NCBI RefSeq assembly: GCF_030272615.1
Contig: NC_081413.1
Coordinates: 558,657,945 to 558,721,944 of the forward strand
Reading direction: 5' to 3'
Origin: Cryptomeria japonica
Lineage: Eukaryota; Streptophyta; Pinopsida; Cupressales; Cupressaceae
Length of the DNA: 64,000 bases
Part shown: in pieces, positions 25,501-33,559 of the stretch
Layout: each line of letters opens with the position of its first letter
Numbering within the stretch: the stretch's first letter is position 1
Program-made: the position numbers and the translations under genes
The notes under the pieces: model-generated
What the model saw: the letters and a program-made list of their open reading frames with translations, nothing else
The model's database searches: none
What the model was told of the DNA's origin: nothing

Positions 25501-27336
25501 GAAGGCTAAACCAATTGCACCCAAAAACTCACTTAGATGATAGAAGATTGCTTTGATTCTAGGCTTAACATTTCTCAGATGATTTCAGCTTTGCATAAGC
25601 ACATCAAAATTTTGACCTGTGCCCCTAAACGAAGTTCCTTCAAGACTTAATTTGCTGCATGTAAGCTGAAAAATTGACTTGCTGGAAATTCTTCTGAAAG
25701 CAATGGAAAACAGACATTCTGTGGCAATAACTAGAATGGCATTTCAAGGCAGTAATACCCAATAATATAACACCGCAGTAGGAAAAAACTCCAAACTTTA
25801 GAAACACATCTAATGCAACCTAAGAAGTATATGCATTCATACAAGAAAGAATATTAGAGCAAGGTAAGGTAAGTGTTTCAGGCATTTTGTAAATATTTTG
25901 AATGGAAAAGTTAAGAATACTGATTGGCTTATGTAAATAAAAAATTTAAAGACTAATATGTAATTAGAAAAGTAAATGTCATATTGGGAATATCTGAAAC
26001 TGAATGTAATTGTATCCATCTTCCCTGATATAAGGCTGATCGCAGGACATCATAAAGATTCTTCGATCTAGTTTTGAACCCTTACAATCTGAGAAAAAAC
26101 TTCTACCGTACCCTGAATCGATCTGAAAATGTCATGCCTTGCTTTGTCCTATTCTTTGATCCTACATTCATTCCGGTGTGGAAAAAACTTTGCTCGGTAC
26201 ACGGAAATGGGACCATTTGGCCTTCATTGTTTTCAGTGCTGGGAGGACTCCTGTGATGTTGTAATGTTTGTTCCCCATGTCATCCGGATTGCTTAAGCAA
26301 GAGGTGCTTCTCCGCCCACTATATATTGCAAACCAGGGTGATAGCCTGTGGATGTTTATGACCAGGGTAGTAACCTGAACGAGTGCAAGAAATGTGTGGT
26401 GTGAATTTGGGGGCTAAACCTCACCAGCTCGTAATCAAATCTAAACATTGTTGTCAATTACACGTTTGATTTCTGTGAGTATCATGCACGTGTTCATATT
26501 TTCTAATCTGGACGACTGTAAGAAAAGTGTGGTGTAAATTTGGGCTCTGAGCCTCACCGCAGCTCAAAATCAAATCTGAACACGCTTGCCCGTTACATGT
26601 TTGATTTCTGTGTGTATGATGCACAAGTTCAGATTTACTAACTTAGATGACTGCAGGAAAAATGTGGTGCGAATTTGGGCCCTTAGCCTTCCAAGCTCAG
26701 AATCAAATGATTCAAATCTGAACATGGTTGTTGATTACATGTTTGATTTCTATGTCTAATTCAAGTGTTCATATTTAATATAGCCTAGATGACTGTTAAA
26801 AAAGCGTGGTATGGATTTCGGCCCTGAGCCTCAGCAGTTCATGACCCAATTTGAACATGGTCGTCGATTACAGGTTTGATTTATGTGTCTATGATGCAAG
26901 TGTTCATAGGTAGTTATGTTCTATGCGCATCCTATCAGAAGTATGGAATGGACTACAACTTTTAGCACAATTCATCCTGTGAGAATATGTTGGACAATTA
27001 CGCCACAACCGTAGGCATCAAGTCCTAATGATAATTGAATCATAATACAATCCCTTCTTTCCTCCTAAATTGTAAGGGAAACTTAGTATCTTCTAAAAGA
27101 AAACCCAACATTTGCATTATTTTCTTCAAATTCAAAGAAAACAGGAAAGCCGAAACCCACCCAACACATGAAAACAGATAACTCCTCTAAACTTTAGGTG
27201 AAATAACAGAGAGGATAAAAAAGATTTAATGAAATATACCTATAAGATAAGCCAATCTCATGATGAGTTTGGGCTTCATAGTATTGATGACAGCCTCTCG
27301 TTCCAGACGAATAACTTCCTTCTTCTTGTCAGCCAT
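6845..27336 (-). CDS. DUF3754-family protein, first five coding exons (gene runs off left edge)
   Basis: Joined exons 27336-27240, 24790-24696, 24457-24344, 7140-7036 and 6916-6845 give 161 uninterrupted codons starting [16 protein letters not shown]. Every internal border has GT and AG. Intron 1 is phase 1 (it splits a GAG codon); introns 2 to 5 are phase 0. From memory the protein follows plant DUF3754 proteins such as Arabidopsis At3g19340 exon by exon, e.g. [20 protein letters not shown] and VMEKSNFKI. The biochemical role of the family is not settled; its predicted membrane segments would be in the missing C-terminal half. Intron lengths are 2449, 238, 17203 and 119 bases; intron 5 is longer than 6.8 kb. 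No stop or frameshift is seen, so the gene is probably functional, with its 3' exons outside the window. Confidence 0.9.
7036..7140 (-). CDS. Host gene exon 4 (35 codons)
   Basis: Acceptor TTATCAG, donor GTGCAA, phase 0 on both sides. It encodes [20 protein letters not shown], then [15 protein letters not shown]. It is separated from exon 3 by a 17.2-kb intron full of retroelements, yet the reading frame and family similarity resume exactly here. Confidence 0.92.
7223..7579 (+). mobile_element. Solo LTR (357 bases) with 5-base target duplication
   Basis: Starts TGTTAGAGGTC and ends GACTAAACA. Flanks are ATAAT at 7218-7222 and ATAAT at 7580-7584, a perfect 5-base target duplication. A TATA-like CTATATAATG lies near 7365 and AATAAA near 7426, as in an LTR promoter and polyadenylation site. 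No internal element sequence is attached, so it is a solo LTR, most likely copia-type by its size. Strand is taken from the TATA and AATAAA order. Confidence 0.88.
7585..8670. other. Intron 3 DNA, nothing recognised
   Basis: AT-rich sequence with runs such as GGCAGCAATT repeated several times between 8170 and 8370. No coding similarity seen. Confidence 0.45.
8671..8972. repeat. Tandem duplication, about 151-base unit, two copies
   Basis: The segment starting GAATATACAAGCATGTGTTG at 8671 is repeated from 8822, with a few substitutions (for example AGAATTGAG versus AGATTCGAG). Both copies share the GGAAAGAATATGCAAGTG core. Confidence 0.85.
9070..9232. repeat. Hairpin array with constant TYGGTG loop
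   Basis: The hexamer TCGGTG or TTGGTG recurs five times in 160 bases, in most cases between matching arms: GGAAG-TCGGTG-CTTCC at 9070-9085, GCTAA-C-TTGGTG-C-TTAGC around 9110-9126, partly paired copies near 9130-9145 and 9168-9186, and GGGGA-TCGGTG-TCCCC at 9217-9232. The loop stays constant while the arms change together. Confidence 0.65.
9711..9958. repeat. Perfect tandem duplication, 124-base unit, two copies
   Basis: The unit starting TCACTGCCTATAAGTATTTG at 9711 repeats from 9835 with no difference that I can see. Such identity in otherwise decayed DNA means a recent duplication, or an assembly artefact. Confidence 0.92.
9960..11700. other. Intron 3 DNA, nothing firm
   Basis: AT-rich sequence with short open frames (10261-10482, 10510-10737, 10760-10999) that show no known motif. 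The string TTGGCGTCCGTGCC near 10008 resembles a gypsy primer-binding site, but no LTR or gag could be tied to it. Confidence 0.4.
12161..12655 (+). pseudogene. LINE ORF2 C-terminus: RNase H domain (RVT_3 type)
   Basis: The reading frame is open from the first base of the insertion except for one TGA at 12254-12256. It shows the plant RNase H-like signature: [10 protein letters not shown] with the first acidic residue (Asp, codon 12242-12244), [16 protein letters not shown] with the Glu, LEGDSQVI with the second Asp, and [11 protein letters not shown] near the end. In LINEs this domain degrades the RNA strand of the RNA-DNA hybrid. The TGA follows GAS, where family members usually have a basic residue, so CGA to TGA by CpG decay is likely. 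The N-terminal endonuclease and RT are absent through 5' truncation. Many plant genes of unknown role also carry this domain, but the poly(A) tail and target duplication favour a LINE. Confidence 0.82.
13099..13731 (+). pseudogene. Unknown reading frame downstream of LINE RNase H, AT-hook-like
   Basis: One frame runs 211 codons from ATG at 13099 to TGA at 13729-13731, broken only by TAG at 13327-13329. I do not recognise the protein. It has several Cys and Trp residues in the middle ([20 protein letters not shown]), a Lys/Glu-rich helix-like stretch ([15 protein letters not shown]), and a basic tail [13 protein letters not shown]. That tail contains the RGRP core of an AT-hook and could also be a nuclear signal. 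It lies 440 bases after the RNase H stop, inside the same LINE insertion, and is richer in GC than the surroundings. Plant L1 elements do not usually have a frame here. It may be an extra LINE ORF, a captured host fragment, or chance. Confidence 0.5.
14175..15789 (-). pseudogene. Minus-strand copia pol, 3' part (RT and RNase H)
   Basis: Reading leftward, 15709-15458 holds the RT N-terminus ([40 protein letters not shown]). 15332-14919 holds MYGLKQ... and [10 protein letters not shown], the RT active-site box. 14900-14175 carries decayed RNase H ending at the purine tract. Frameshifts and stops are present, including a shift near 15340-15460. The 5' part continues at 18190-18866 beyond a solo LTR. 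The family differs from the copia at 1-2215. Confidence 0.88.
15790..18189. mobile_element. 2.4-kb solo LTR with perfect target duplication
   Basis: Ends are TGTAATATCC... and ...GGACACTACA, which form an imperfect inverted terminal repeat (8 of 10). The flanks AGAAA (15785-15789) and AGAAA (18190-18194) are a perfect 5-base duplication. Removing the insert brings together the copia linker ...NPPDF on one side and [10 protein letters not shown] on the other, the normal order in copia pol, with a single frameshift at the join. No gag, pol or primer site is seen inside. The length and the TGTAATRTCC start suggest a Ty3/gypsy family. Confidence 0.85.
18190..18866 (-). pseudogene. Minus-strand copia pol, 5' part (integrase end and linker)
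   Basis: This is the upstream continuation of the copia at 14175-15789. At 18391-18190 an open stretch carries the acidic linker and RRSTRQ...NPPDF that precede RT in copia polyproteins. Near 18810-18770 is [12 protein letters not shown]-like integrase sequence and near 18560 the VGY/NLWNP-type region. It stops abruptly at 18866, where another LTR begins. Confidence 0.82.
19200..19510. repeat. CCGAT...ATCGG and GATCAAG...CTTGATC hairpin array
   Basis: A run of related palindromes lies inside the LTR: ACCGATA-GT-TATCGGT, CGATAGTTATCG and CGATAGTCATCG, spaced roughly 35-45 bases with TGTTAAG and GCATACG between them. Two more follow, GATCAAG-TAATGT-CTTGATC and GATCAAG-GCATTG-CTTGATC. Imperfect relatives (CACCGATTAAATATCAGGTG) stand at the left end. 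Confidence 0.7.
19523..19561. repeat. (TA)n microsatellite
   Basis: Uninterrupted TA dinucleotides inside the LTR at 18867-19728. The run makes the short TA-coded frame here meaningless. Confidence 0.97.
19729..19740 (+). promoter_or_regulatory. Primer-binding site
   Basis: TGGTATGAGAGC directly follows the LTR end and matches the copia initiator-Met tRNA site TGGTATCAGAGC with one change. Confidence 0.85.
19821..20444 (+). CDS. Copia Gag (UBN2/Retrotran_gag type), 207 codons, truncated element
   Basis: An intact frame starts [20 protein letters not shown], with the Gag signature of a Trp after a short N-terminus ([14 protein letters not shown]). The helical middle follows ([40 protein letters not shown]), then [20 protein letters not shown]. 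These match the copia Gag capsid-like domain, which packages element RNA. It lies 80 bases after the primer site, as expected. It stops at TAG 20442-20444, before the zinc knuckle and protease of a full copia polyprotein. The next bases are gypsy RNase H, so the element was cut or is chimeric. The clean frame suggests recent activity or selection. Confidence 0.87.
   Translation: MASAIRFEDRLAGGDDFSAWKFRIQMILKENKVESFVKIETEEPETKPDKAIWREGNDKSIKMIVDGVRNNIMPITRKHETAFNMFKALEDAFEISNASRTLALKREINHIAMTKGESVNAYFMRISDLRDELATLGYEIQSKELTLIALDGLPSIWETSVQGISARDNFPKFDRLKADCLQEESRQNKKGIKVMKGFSLGKENDDA
20463..21149 (+). pseudogene. Ty3/gypsy RNase H and integrase start
   Basis: [20 protein letters not shown] begins the gypsy RNase H. 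The usual first catalytic Asp (as in TDAS) is replaced, so it would be inactive. Then come [17 protein letters not shown], the [10 protein letters not shown] segment and DMLSRPP. After a shift, [16 protein letters not shown] and [14 protein letters not shown] mark the start of the integrase zinc-binding region. It is interrupted at 21154 by an LTR-type insertion and resumes at 23066. Confidence 0.87.
21155..23060. mobile_element. 1.9-kb LTR-type insertion (solo LTR or short non-autonomous element)
   Basis: Begins TGTTATCAC and ends AATGACAACA, giving inverted ends TGTTRTCA. Flanking GTAAG (21150-21154) and GTAAG (23061-23065) are a perfect target duplication. The insert splits gypsy integrase, which resumes on the right. 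Inside are an 85-base tandem duplication (from about 21518 and 21603) and the CTCGGGG-rich hairpin repeat at 22320-22900. No gag or pol was found. The 257-codon open frame across the repeat is explained by the stop-free repeat unit. Confidence 0.83.
22320..22900. repeat. GGAACC-TCGG-GGTTCC hairpin minisatellite
   Basis: About eleven copies of a GAACYTCGGGGTTCC core recur every 40-70 bases (near 22327, 22382, 22432, 22492, 22551, 22593, 22646, 22710, 22761, 22818 and 22880). They are separated by variable purine-rich spacers such as GAAAGGGAAG. Perfect copies fold as GGAACC-TCGG-GGTTCC. The unit lacks stop codons in several frames. Confidence 0.85.
23066..23450 (+). pseudogene. Ty3/gypsy integrase core, decayed
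   Basis: This continues the gypsy relic after the LTR insertion. [13 protein letters not shown] carries the first catalytic Asp and [16 protein letters not shown] the second. [18 protein letters not shown] is the region of the third acidic residue, where Lys stands in place of the expected Glu. Frameshifts lie near 23270. No LTR follows. Confidence 0.87.
23460..24340. other. Intron 3 DNA next to exon 3, nothing recognised
   Basis: Contains a (TG)n run near 23715 and a C-rich stretch around 23735-23820 (CCATCCC repeats). No coding similarity seen. Confidence 0.45.
24344..24457 (-). CDS. Host gene exon 3 (38 codons)
   Basis: Acceptor TAATGCAG, donor GTAATA. It encodes [20 protein letters not shown] then [18 protein letters not shown], the conserved DUF3754 segment following FEDLM. 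Phase 0 at both ends. The donor opens the 17.2-kb intron. Confidence 0.93.
24696..24790 (-). CDS. Host gene exon 2 (95 bases)
   Basis: Acceptor TTTTGCAG, donor GTATGG. It completes the split Glu codon from exon 1 and encodes [31 protein letters not shown], a highly conserved stretch of the family. Intron 2 after it is only 238 bases. Confidence 0.94.
24800..26370. other. Intron 1 DNA, nothing recognised
   Basis: AT-rich sequence between host exons 1 and 2, without coding similarity or clear repeat structure. Confidence 0.5.
26381..26915. repeat. Tandem repeat, about 135-base unit, four copies
   Basis: Units start near 26381, 26514, 26649 and 26791, each with GACTG..AGAAAAATGTGGTG-like sequence, a GAATTTGGGC..TGAGCCT block and TTTGATTTCTGTGT. 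The copies have diverged and lie in intron 1 of the host gene. Confidence 0.85.
27240..27336 (-). CDS. Host gene exon 1 with start codon (97 bases)
   Basis: ATG at 27336 in the context GGCAATATGGCT, with G at +4. It encodes [32 protein letters not shown] plus one base of a Glu codon, then donor GTATAT. The MADKK...VIRLERE start agrees with the usual N-terminus of plant DUF3754 proteins, supporting this ATG. Confidence 0.92.
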
Positions 27337-27571
27337 ATTGCCTGTGAAAAGAAACCTTTACTCGGTACTCACGCCCCGATTCAAATCCCAATTTGATTTG
27401 CACTTCTGAATTCGCGTAGGTCCGCGTTGTGAAGGTATAATCTGGAATGAACAAGTGAAGCCACGTACAGGTGGAATTTTGCTTTTGAGATGGACTCGGC
27501 TTGGACTTATCAAAATACTGTTGAGTGCCGTTGTTATGGCCCGACAAAGGAGCGGTCGCCGTCATCGTCAT
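27329..27571 (-). other. Upstream reading frame overlapping the host start codon
   Basis: An 80-codon frame starts MTMTATAPLSGHNNG at 27571 and ends at 27329, eight bases inside the host coding sequence in another frame. If the transcript starts upstream of 27571, it would be an overlapping uORF and would reduce translation. If transcription starts later, it is chance. The region is less AT-rich than its surroundings, as expected for a promoter or leader. Confidence 0.35.
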
Positions 27572-27949
27572 TCAACTTTCTACCTAATGAATGAATCAAG
27601 ATTTTTAATGACCTCCCTTTGGTAAGGGAGAGTAATTGTTAGTACTTTGTTTGGTACATTGTTTCATAGGTTTAAAAACTAGCAATTGCATCTTGGTGTA
27701 CAATCAGTACGCCAAAGAGGTGTGAAAAGGTCAAAGAGGGAGTTTTTGGTCTATCTTTTGCATACATTTGTGTCGTGCATGAAGTAGTTGGTAGGGCATT
27801 TAGAAAATGATGTTTGTGTGACAAAGGTCTCATTGGAGAAGTAATGCATTCACTTAAAGGATCTAAATAGAATTGAAGAAAAACCTTTGATTTAGGAAGA
27901 TTATTAGTATCCATTACCAACAAGCTATTGTTATGTTTGCAATAAGGGG

Positions 27950-28611
27950 AGAGGAAGAGAGGGATAGATAATGATAGAGATGCATAAGGAGAAGGAGAAG
28001 GAGAGCGAGAGGGAGAGATAAATATATATATATATATGAGGGTAGAGAGATGGAGATAACAAGATAGAAATAGAGGAAGATATGAAAAAATATTTATGTA
28101 GAGAGATAGAAATAGATATGTAAAGAGATATAAATATAGAGATCTAAGAAGAGGGAGAGATGGATTGATAAAGAGAGGAGACATGTCTAGAGATAGAGAG
28201 GGAGAGAGGAAGATAGAGGTAAAGATAAAGATAGAGGGAATGAGGAAGATGAAGATAATTAGATAGAGATAGTTAGAGGGAGAGATAAGAGAGATAGGGA
28301 GATAGAGAGGGAGAGATAGAGAGGAAGAGATATAGAGATATAGAGAAAAAGGGAGAGGGAGAGGGAGAGGGGGAGAGAGATAGAGGTATAAGGAGATCTA
28401 GAGAGAGGAGGAAAGAGAGATGGAGAGGTTGAAAAATAGAGAGTAGAGAGATAATTAGAAATGGAGATGGAGAAAGAGAAACAATGTGAGATAGAGAGAG
28501 CAAGAGAAGAATTTAGAGATAGAGATATTGAAGAGAGATAGAGAGATATGTGAAGATAGAGAAGAATGGAGAGATGCAAATATATGTGAAGAGAGATAGA
28601 GAGGGATATGT

Positions 28612-28653
<42 letters not shown>

Positions 28654-28740
28654 ACACACACACACACAGGAGGAGGGTGATACAGAGAGAGAGGGTGAGA
28701 TAGAGAGAGAGAGGGAGGGAGGGGGAAGGGGATAAAAGAG
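27950..28740. repeat. Purine-rich (GA)n-type tract upstream of the host gene
   Basis: Almost 800 bases of GAGAGA-like sequence with GATA variants, ending in (GA)n, (CA)n and GGAGGG runs near 28620-28730. It starts about 0.6 kb upstream of the host ATG. The open frames on either strand are products of the repeat. Plant promoters often carry GAGA repeats, so a regulatory role is possible but not shown. Confidence 0.85.
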
Positions 28741-28744
28741 AGAA

Positions 28745-29185
28745 AAATATCTCACAAATTCATTAATATAAAGATATTATATATTATTTATATGTATATT
28801 CAATTCCAATAATATGATAATCTGAGATATATTATACATTATTTTAAATGATATAATACAAAAAAACACATAATATCATATATATTATATGTGTATTTAA
28901 TTCAAATAATGCTATGTATAGAAATATATATTATATTTCATGTTTATATTTATAGTTTCTATGTAATAAAAATATAATTTAAATATATATTTTAAATAAT
29001 ACATATGAAAATACTAAATATATAACATATTAAATATTTTAATTAATATTAGATGTAAAAATATATTTAATATATTAATTATACATTATAATTTTTTGAT
29101 ATATTAAAAAAATATAAATTATATATAAAAACACCAATAAATGTTAAAAATATTTTACTTAATATTTAATTAAAAATAAATGCAA
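28745..29185. other. Extremely AT-rich stretch
   Basis: Nearly pure A/T sequence with TATATT and AATATT repeats. No coding or element feature seen. Confidence 0.6.
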
Positions 29186-29189
29186 TAAC

Positions 29190-29380
29190 TAAAAACTATA
29201 AATCAAATGACTTGTTTTGACAATATGATTCCTACTTTAGTCATTAAAATTTTACATCTATATTTTTTTGTTTTCATTGGTGAATGAGAAAAATCTTAAT
29301 AAAAAAAAATTATATACGAAATTTTAATGACTAAAGTAGGAATCATATTGTCAAAACAAGTGATTTATTTATAGTTTTTA
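29190..29380. repeat. Foldback element: 42-base perfect inverted repeat, arms about 62 bases
   Basis: 29211-29252 and 29319-29360 are perfect reverse complements over 42 bases. Pairing extends with a few mismatches to about 29190 and 29380. The loop is about 66 bases, AT-rich. No terminal transposon motif or convincing target duplication is visible. It could be a small foldback transposon or a source of small RNA. Confidence 0.88.
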
Positions 29381-30014
29381 ATCAACAATGTTTACAATAG
29401 AAAACAATCAAGATTATTTGTAAAAGTAAATAATTAAAAAATGTAAAAGTAAAATTTATTCTCATAGCCTATACATCATGATTTAAATATTGTGCTTACA
29501 TGTCAAATAAGTGAAATTGGAAATGAAGCCACAATTGAACAAAGAAAAATATTTTAGTCAATTATAATATACTTGCTCAACAAACATCCCTCTTGGACAA
29601 AGAGCTCAAAATGCCTACGAAACCCTTGTCGAATTTTGTGTTTGATTGTTTGGTCATTTAGTCATTACCCATCTCTATTTCCACCATTGGTTGTAGCAAA
29701 AATCCATGTTGACGAAAACCGTATTTGTGGGTCCATTTCATAAATGTAATTGAGGACCATATGACTGAATAGATTGAATGTCACTCTTCATAAATTTAAA
29801 TGGTGTTTTCGTTGCAATTGTCAGAGCCCAAAAAACCAACGAATGGACAGTGCAGTGGTGGATACGAACCAAAAAAAAACCGGTGATAAAAATAGATGGT
29901 TACGATGTATTCAATCGTCTTGCAAGCTTATGAAGCATTGTAAACTGTCGATTGGAGAAGGCAAGTCGTCCAGTTCAAATAAAGAAACACCTTCGGCGTA
30001 AAAATTCAAAGTAG

Positions 30015-33000
30015 GGATTGGGTTTAGAAGAAGAAGAAGAAATAATTTTAATGTCTATGAGACTTAACAAAGTCTATGGGAAAGCACATCAGATCTAACT
30101 GATTTTTGCAAATCTGCCTACTTTCTGTGTAAAATGCTGACAAGTGGCCCCAACCTCTCAACAAAATCCTCACTGAAAAAATCATACCAAGATCCCGCAG
30201 TCAAGAATTTATTATACTTGTCCCTAACATCCTTGAAGGCGTCGAACTCTAAAATGAAGTCTTTTTCGGTTTCAACTTTCCCAAATGTGCAAAAAATACA
30301 CTCTTTCCTCCCAAGTTTCTTTTGGTCTTTCCCAACGACCAGTTTCACTATGGAGCTGATGGGAGTTAGTTCTTAATTGAGCAATAATACACTTAGCTTT
30401 CCACGAAATATTAGCCCTTATATAAGCTTTTTGATGATGATCATAAGCAAGATTGAACTCTGTGATATAATATTTTTTCTTTCTTGCTAACTCTTTAAAC
30501 CAAGCCCACTTGTGAAATTTATCCATAACAAAAGCCTTTATCTCTTTACTATTTGTGGAGCACGAATTTAGGTAGATATTCCATTTACTCAACCATTTGA
30601 TGTTTTGTTGCATCCAAGTCTTCTTTCTTTTGCATAGGGTGTCATTGAAAACAGCTTTAGGTCGTCTTCCTTCCTCCATTTGCCCAATTCTTTTGAGATA
30701 ACTAATGAGATGAACCATAGCAATAGCTTCAATAGGAGCAGCCCCAATTTCACTCAACATGATATCATAAGGAACTGTATTTTTAATCTTAAACTTGCTT
30801 GTTATCAAGCACTTTTAGATTTGCTCGATCCGCTTCCACTGTGAACCTGAAGTGTTGTTGGCTCATAATTCACAACCATAGAGAATAACTGGAAGAACTA
30901 AAAGCCCAAAAAGAGTTTTGGAGGCCTTCCAATCCCAAAGCTCCACTTCTCTACATCTGTTTTGAAGATCATATCGAGCTTTCCAACCAACTAGGATTCT
31001 CTTCTTCCTGCAACCATCCCAATTTAGATTTTTGTTGAAGTCAATCCCAAAATATTTATAGTCTGAAACTTCTTCAAGAATATTGCCTTTAAAGTAAAAC
31101 TTATGCTGGTTTCGTTTCCTCTTATTAGAAAAAACCATGATTTTTGTCTTGATGATATTGACTTGCATCCCGACCGTTCTGCAAAAGTGATCCAAAGCAT
31201 ACAAATGTTCTTACAAACCAAGAGTTGTTTTAGCAATAAGAATGAGGTCATCTGCACAAAGCAAAAGTTTTATCACAAACTCACCCAAATGAACACCATC
31301 ACCATCCTGACAGTTTAACCACTCTTCCAGCTTGTCAATGTATAAACCAAACAATGTAGGAGATAACGAACATCCTTGCTTGACCTTGATATCGCTTCTA
31401 AAGCTTTTGGAGAGACCATCAGAGGTTCTGATTTTGACTTTAACCTCCTCATAGAGCCTATGGACAGCTGCTCTAAGATGAATGGGAATCTCAATTTCTT
31501 CCATTCTTTTCCAAAGTTTAACCCTAGGAACCGTGGCAAAAGCCTTTTTGAAATCAACAAAACATCAAAAGATCTCTTCTTTCTCTTCCCATCCTTTCTC
31601 AATTAAATGTCTCAAAGTGATACCATGATCAACTATGGAATGCTTAGGTCTGAAACTAGCTTGCCCTTTTGCATGCTTACCATTTTCTTCTGCCCACTTG
31701 CTAATTATATTCTCTATCATGCTGCCAAATAAATTTGCAAACAAAGAGTTAATAATAATGGTCCTGTAATTAGAGGGATTATTGACATCCCCGCTCTTAA
31801 AAACAAGAATGGCAAGACTAGTAGTCCAATCTTTGGGAAAACCTTGTTGCATGATGTTAAAAATTTTCATAATGTGTGGTGCCAAATATTTCAAACCCCA
31901 CTTCAAATATTCCGCTTGAAGATCAACCAAGTCTTTTGCTTTTCCAACACCCAACTTTTTTATACCCATTTCAATTTCCTACTTTATAAAAAGATTTGAA
32001 TTGATGTTGAAAATCAGAGGCGATTCCACCCCAAAGTCTTGCTCGTAAAGTTGTTTCTCATAATCAAACCATTGTTTAGCTGTAATATTGTTTACTTTTT
32101 GTTTTTTCTTGGATTGCAGCTCCTTCCAAAAAGACTTGGGGTTATTTTTACTAAGGAAAATTAATTCTTCTTGCCTTGTGAGCACAAAATCAGCTTTTTT
32201 TTGCTTTAAAATCTGCTTGTAAACCCTTATGTTGATCTCTTCCTTGTGTGGATCTCTCAAATTCCTCCTTGCAAGTTTACATTCTTTGTCAAACCAAGCA
32301 TTTACTGGAAAGCAATTTGTTTCAGATTTCTTATTCTTGGCCCTTTTACACTCTGGCAATGCACTATGGATTAGATTTGTGAGTTCATGGCTATGGAGAC
32401 CATGGAACAGGATTCTCACCTTCCAAACAAGTCTCTCAAGCGCAACTTTGAAAATATTGTAGTTGTTTTGGGTTAAAATAATTTTGCCCTTATTTGAAGA
32501 ATGTTGAATACACTGAGTTTTCACCTCTTGGCGCTTTTGATTTGCCCATGAAAAGCTTAAATAGATCGGCCTATGGTCAGATTTTAAGTCCCAAAGTTGT
32601 TTACCGACTATCATTACCTCCATTTTCTCACTAGGCTATGAGAACAAATTGCATAATCCACAACACTTGCCCCATTGTAGGTGTTACGGGTGAAATTACC
32701 AAATTTTGCCCATCTAATTACATCATTGCAAATGATTAAATCAAAAGGACCACAAATAGTGAGTAATTCTTCCCCAAAGTGATTGTAGCTTTTGTCTTCA
32801 GAAACTCTTGTCCACTAATGGTCTTTGACTTCCATGAGCCATAGAGGATTGCAATCTTCTTTACTGCAAAGCATGCAAGCTTGCTCACTTGCAGTCCTAA
32901 CATTAAAATATCCTACAAGGAGGATCTTGCCTTGCTGAGCATAAATTGCAATATCTTTTTTCAAGGTAGTAAAGGGATCTTTGTGGTCCAAACCATACTT

Positions 33001-33555
33001 TTTGTATGTTTTTGAGACTTGTGGGGCAAAATAACACGCTGCAATCCTAATGAGGTTTCCATTTTTCAGAAATTTTGAACCATAAAAATTGTTTGTTTGT
33101 GTCTTCTCTTTCTAGCTGAATTAGACGACCTTCTCTTTCTTTCACTAAACCATTATACTTCGATGACCTTTGTCATTTCTTGTTGCCTTGTTCCAAACCG
33201 CCATACTCAAATAACCCTTAAACAAAGGGGTCATACACCCTTCGTGCTCATGTGTCTTGGTGAGACAAATGATGTCTCTCCCCTCCGCAATAGACCCTAA
33301 CCCAGGTCCACATCTCCGCAGATAATCTCTGCAGTTCCAACAAACCAAACTCAAGGAATCCTGGGTAGGCATTGATTGCTATTCATATTGACATGTAAGA
33401 CCCAAAATGGGGTCTTCAACCACATTTGCCCATGATGACCTTGCACCTCTACTCTCTGCTAAGGAATTTGTTGCTATAACTTTGTTGCCAGCTTGTTGTC
33501 CTGTTTTAGAATGAGGACCAAAACATGCAATAACAACTTTGCCCTTGTATAACCA
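30015..33555 (-). mobile_element. LINE (non-LTR retrotransposon), decayed, minus strand
   Basis: From right to left are an endonuclease, an RT and a C-terminal zinc-binding region. The 3' end is the sequence ...GACATTAAAATTATTTC followed by (TTC)n at about 30043-30018. The element lacks the ORF1 and 5' leader expected of a full LINE. Plus-strand copies of the same family follow at 33560-34650. Confidence 0.85.
30118..33372 (-). pseudogene. LINE ORF2: endonuclease, reverse transcriptase, zinc-binding tail
   Basis: The protein of this element nicks target DNA and copies its RNA there. The endonuclease starts SLVCWNCR near 33340 and ends with LKSDHRPIYLSF near 32580, the SDH active-site region. 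RT begins near 31969 with PKDWTTSLAILVFKSGD, PSNYRTI and KGQASFRPKHSIVDH. Its catalytic box at 31258-31247 reads CADD where YADD or FADD is expected. The tail has CIFC...ETEKDFILE with the last Cys changed to Phe. Frame breaks near 33145, 31979, 31565, 31211 and 30272 show that it is dead. Confidence 0.88.
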
Positions 33556-33559
33556 CGCC

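Noticed and set aside
28259-28755. Ser-Leu-rich open frames, minus strand
   Set aside because: Products of the (GA)n tract; the periodic composition explains them.
29774-30001. 75-codon open frame near the LINE 3' end
   Set aside because: No recognisable similarity; outside the LINE and of a length expected by chance.
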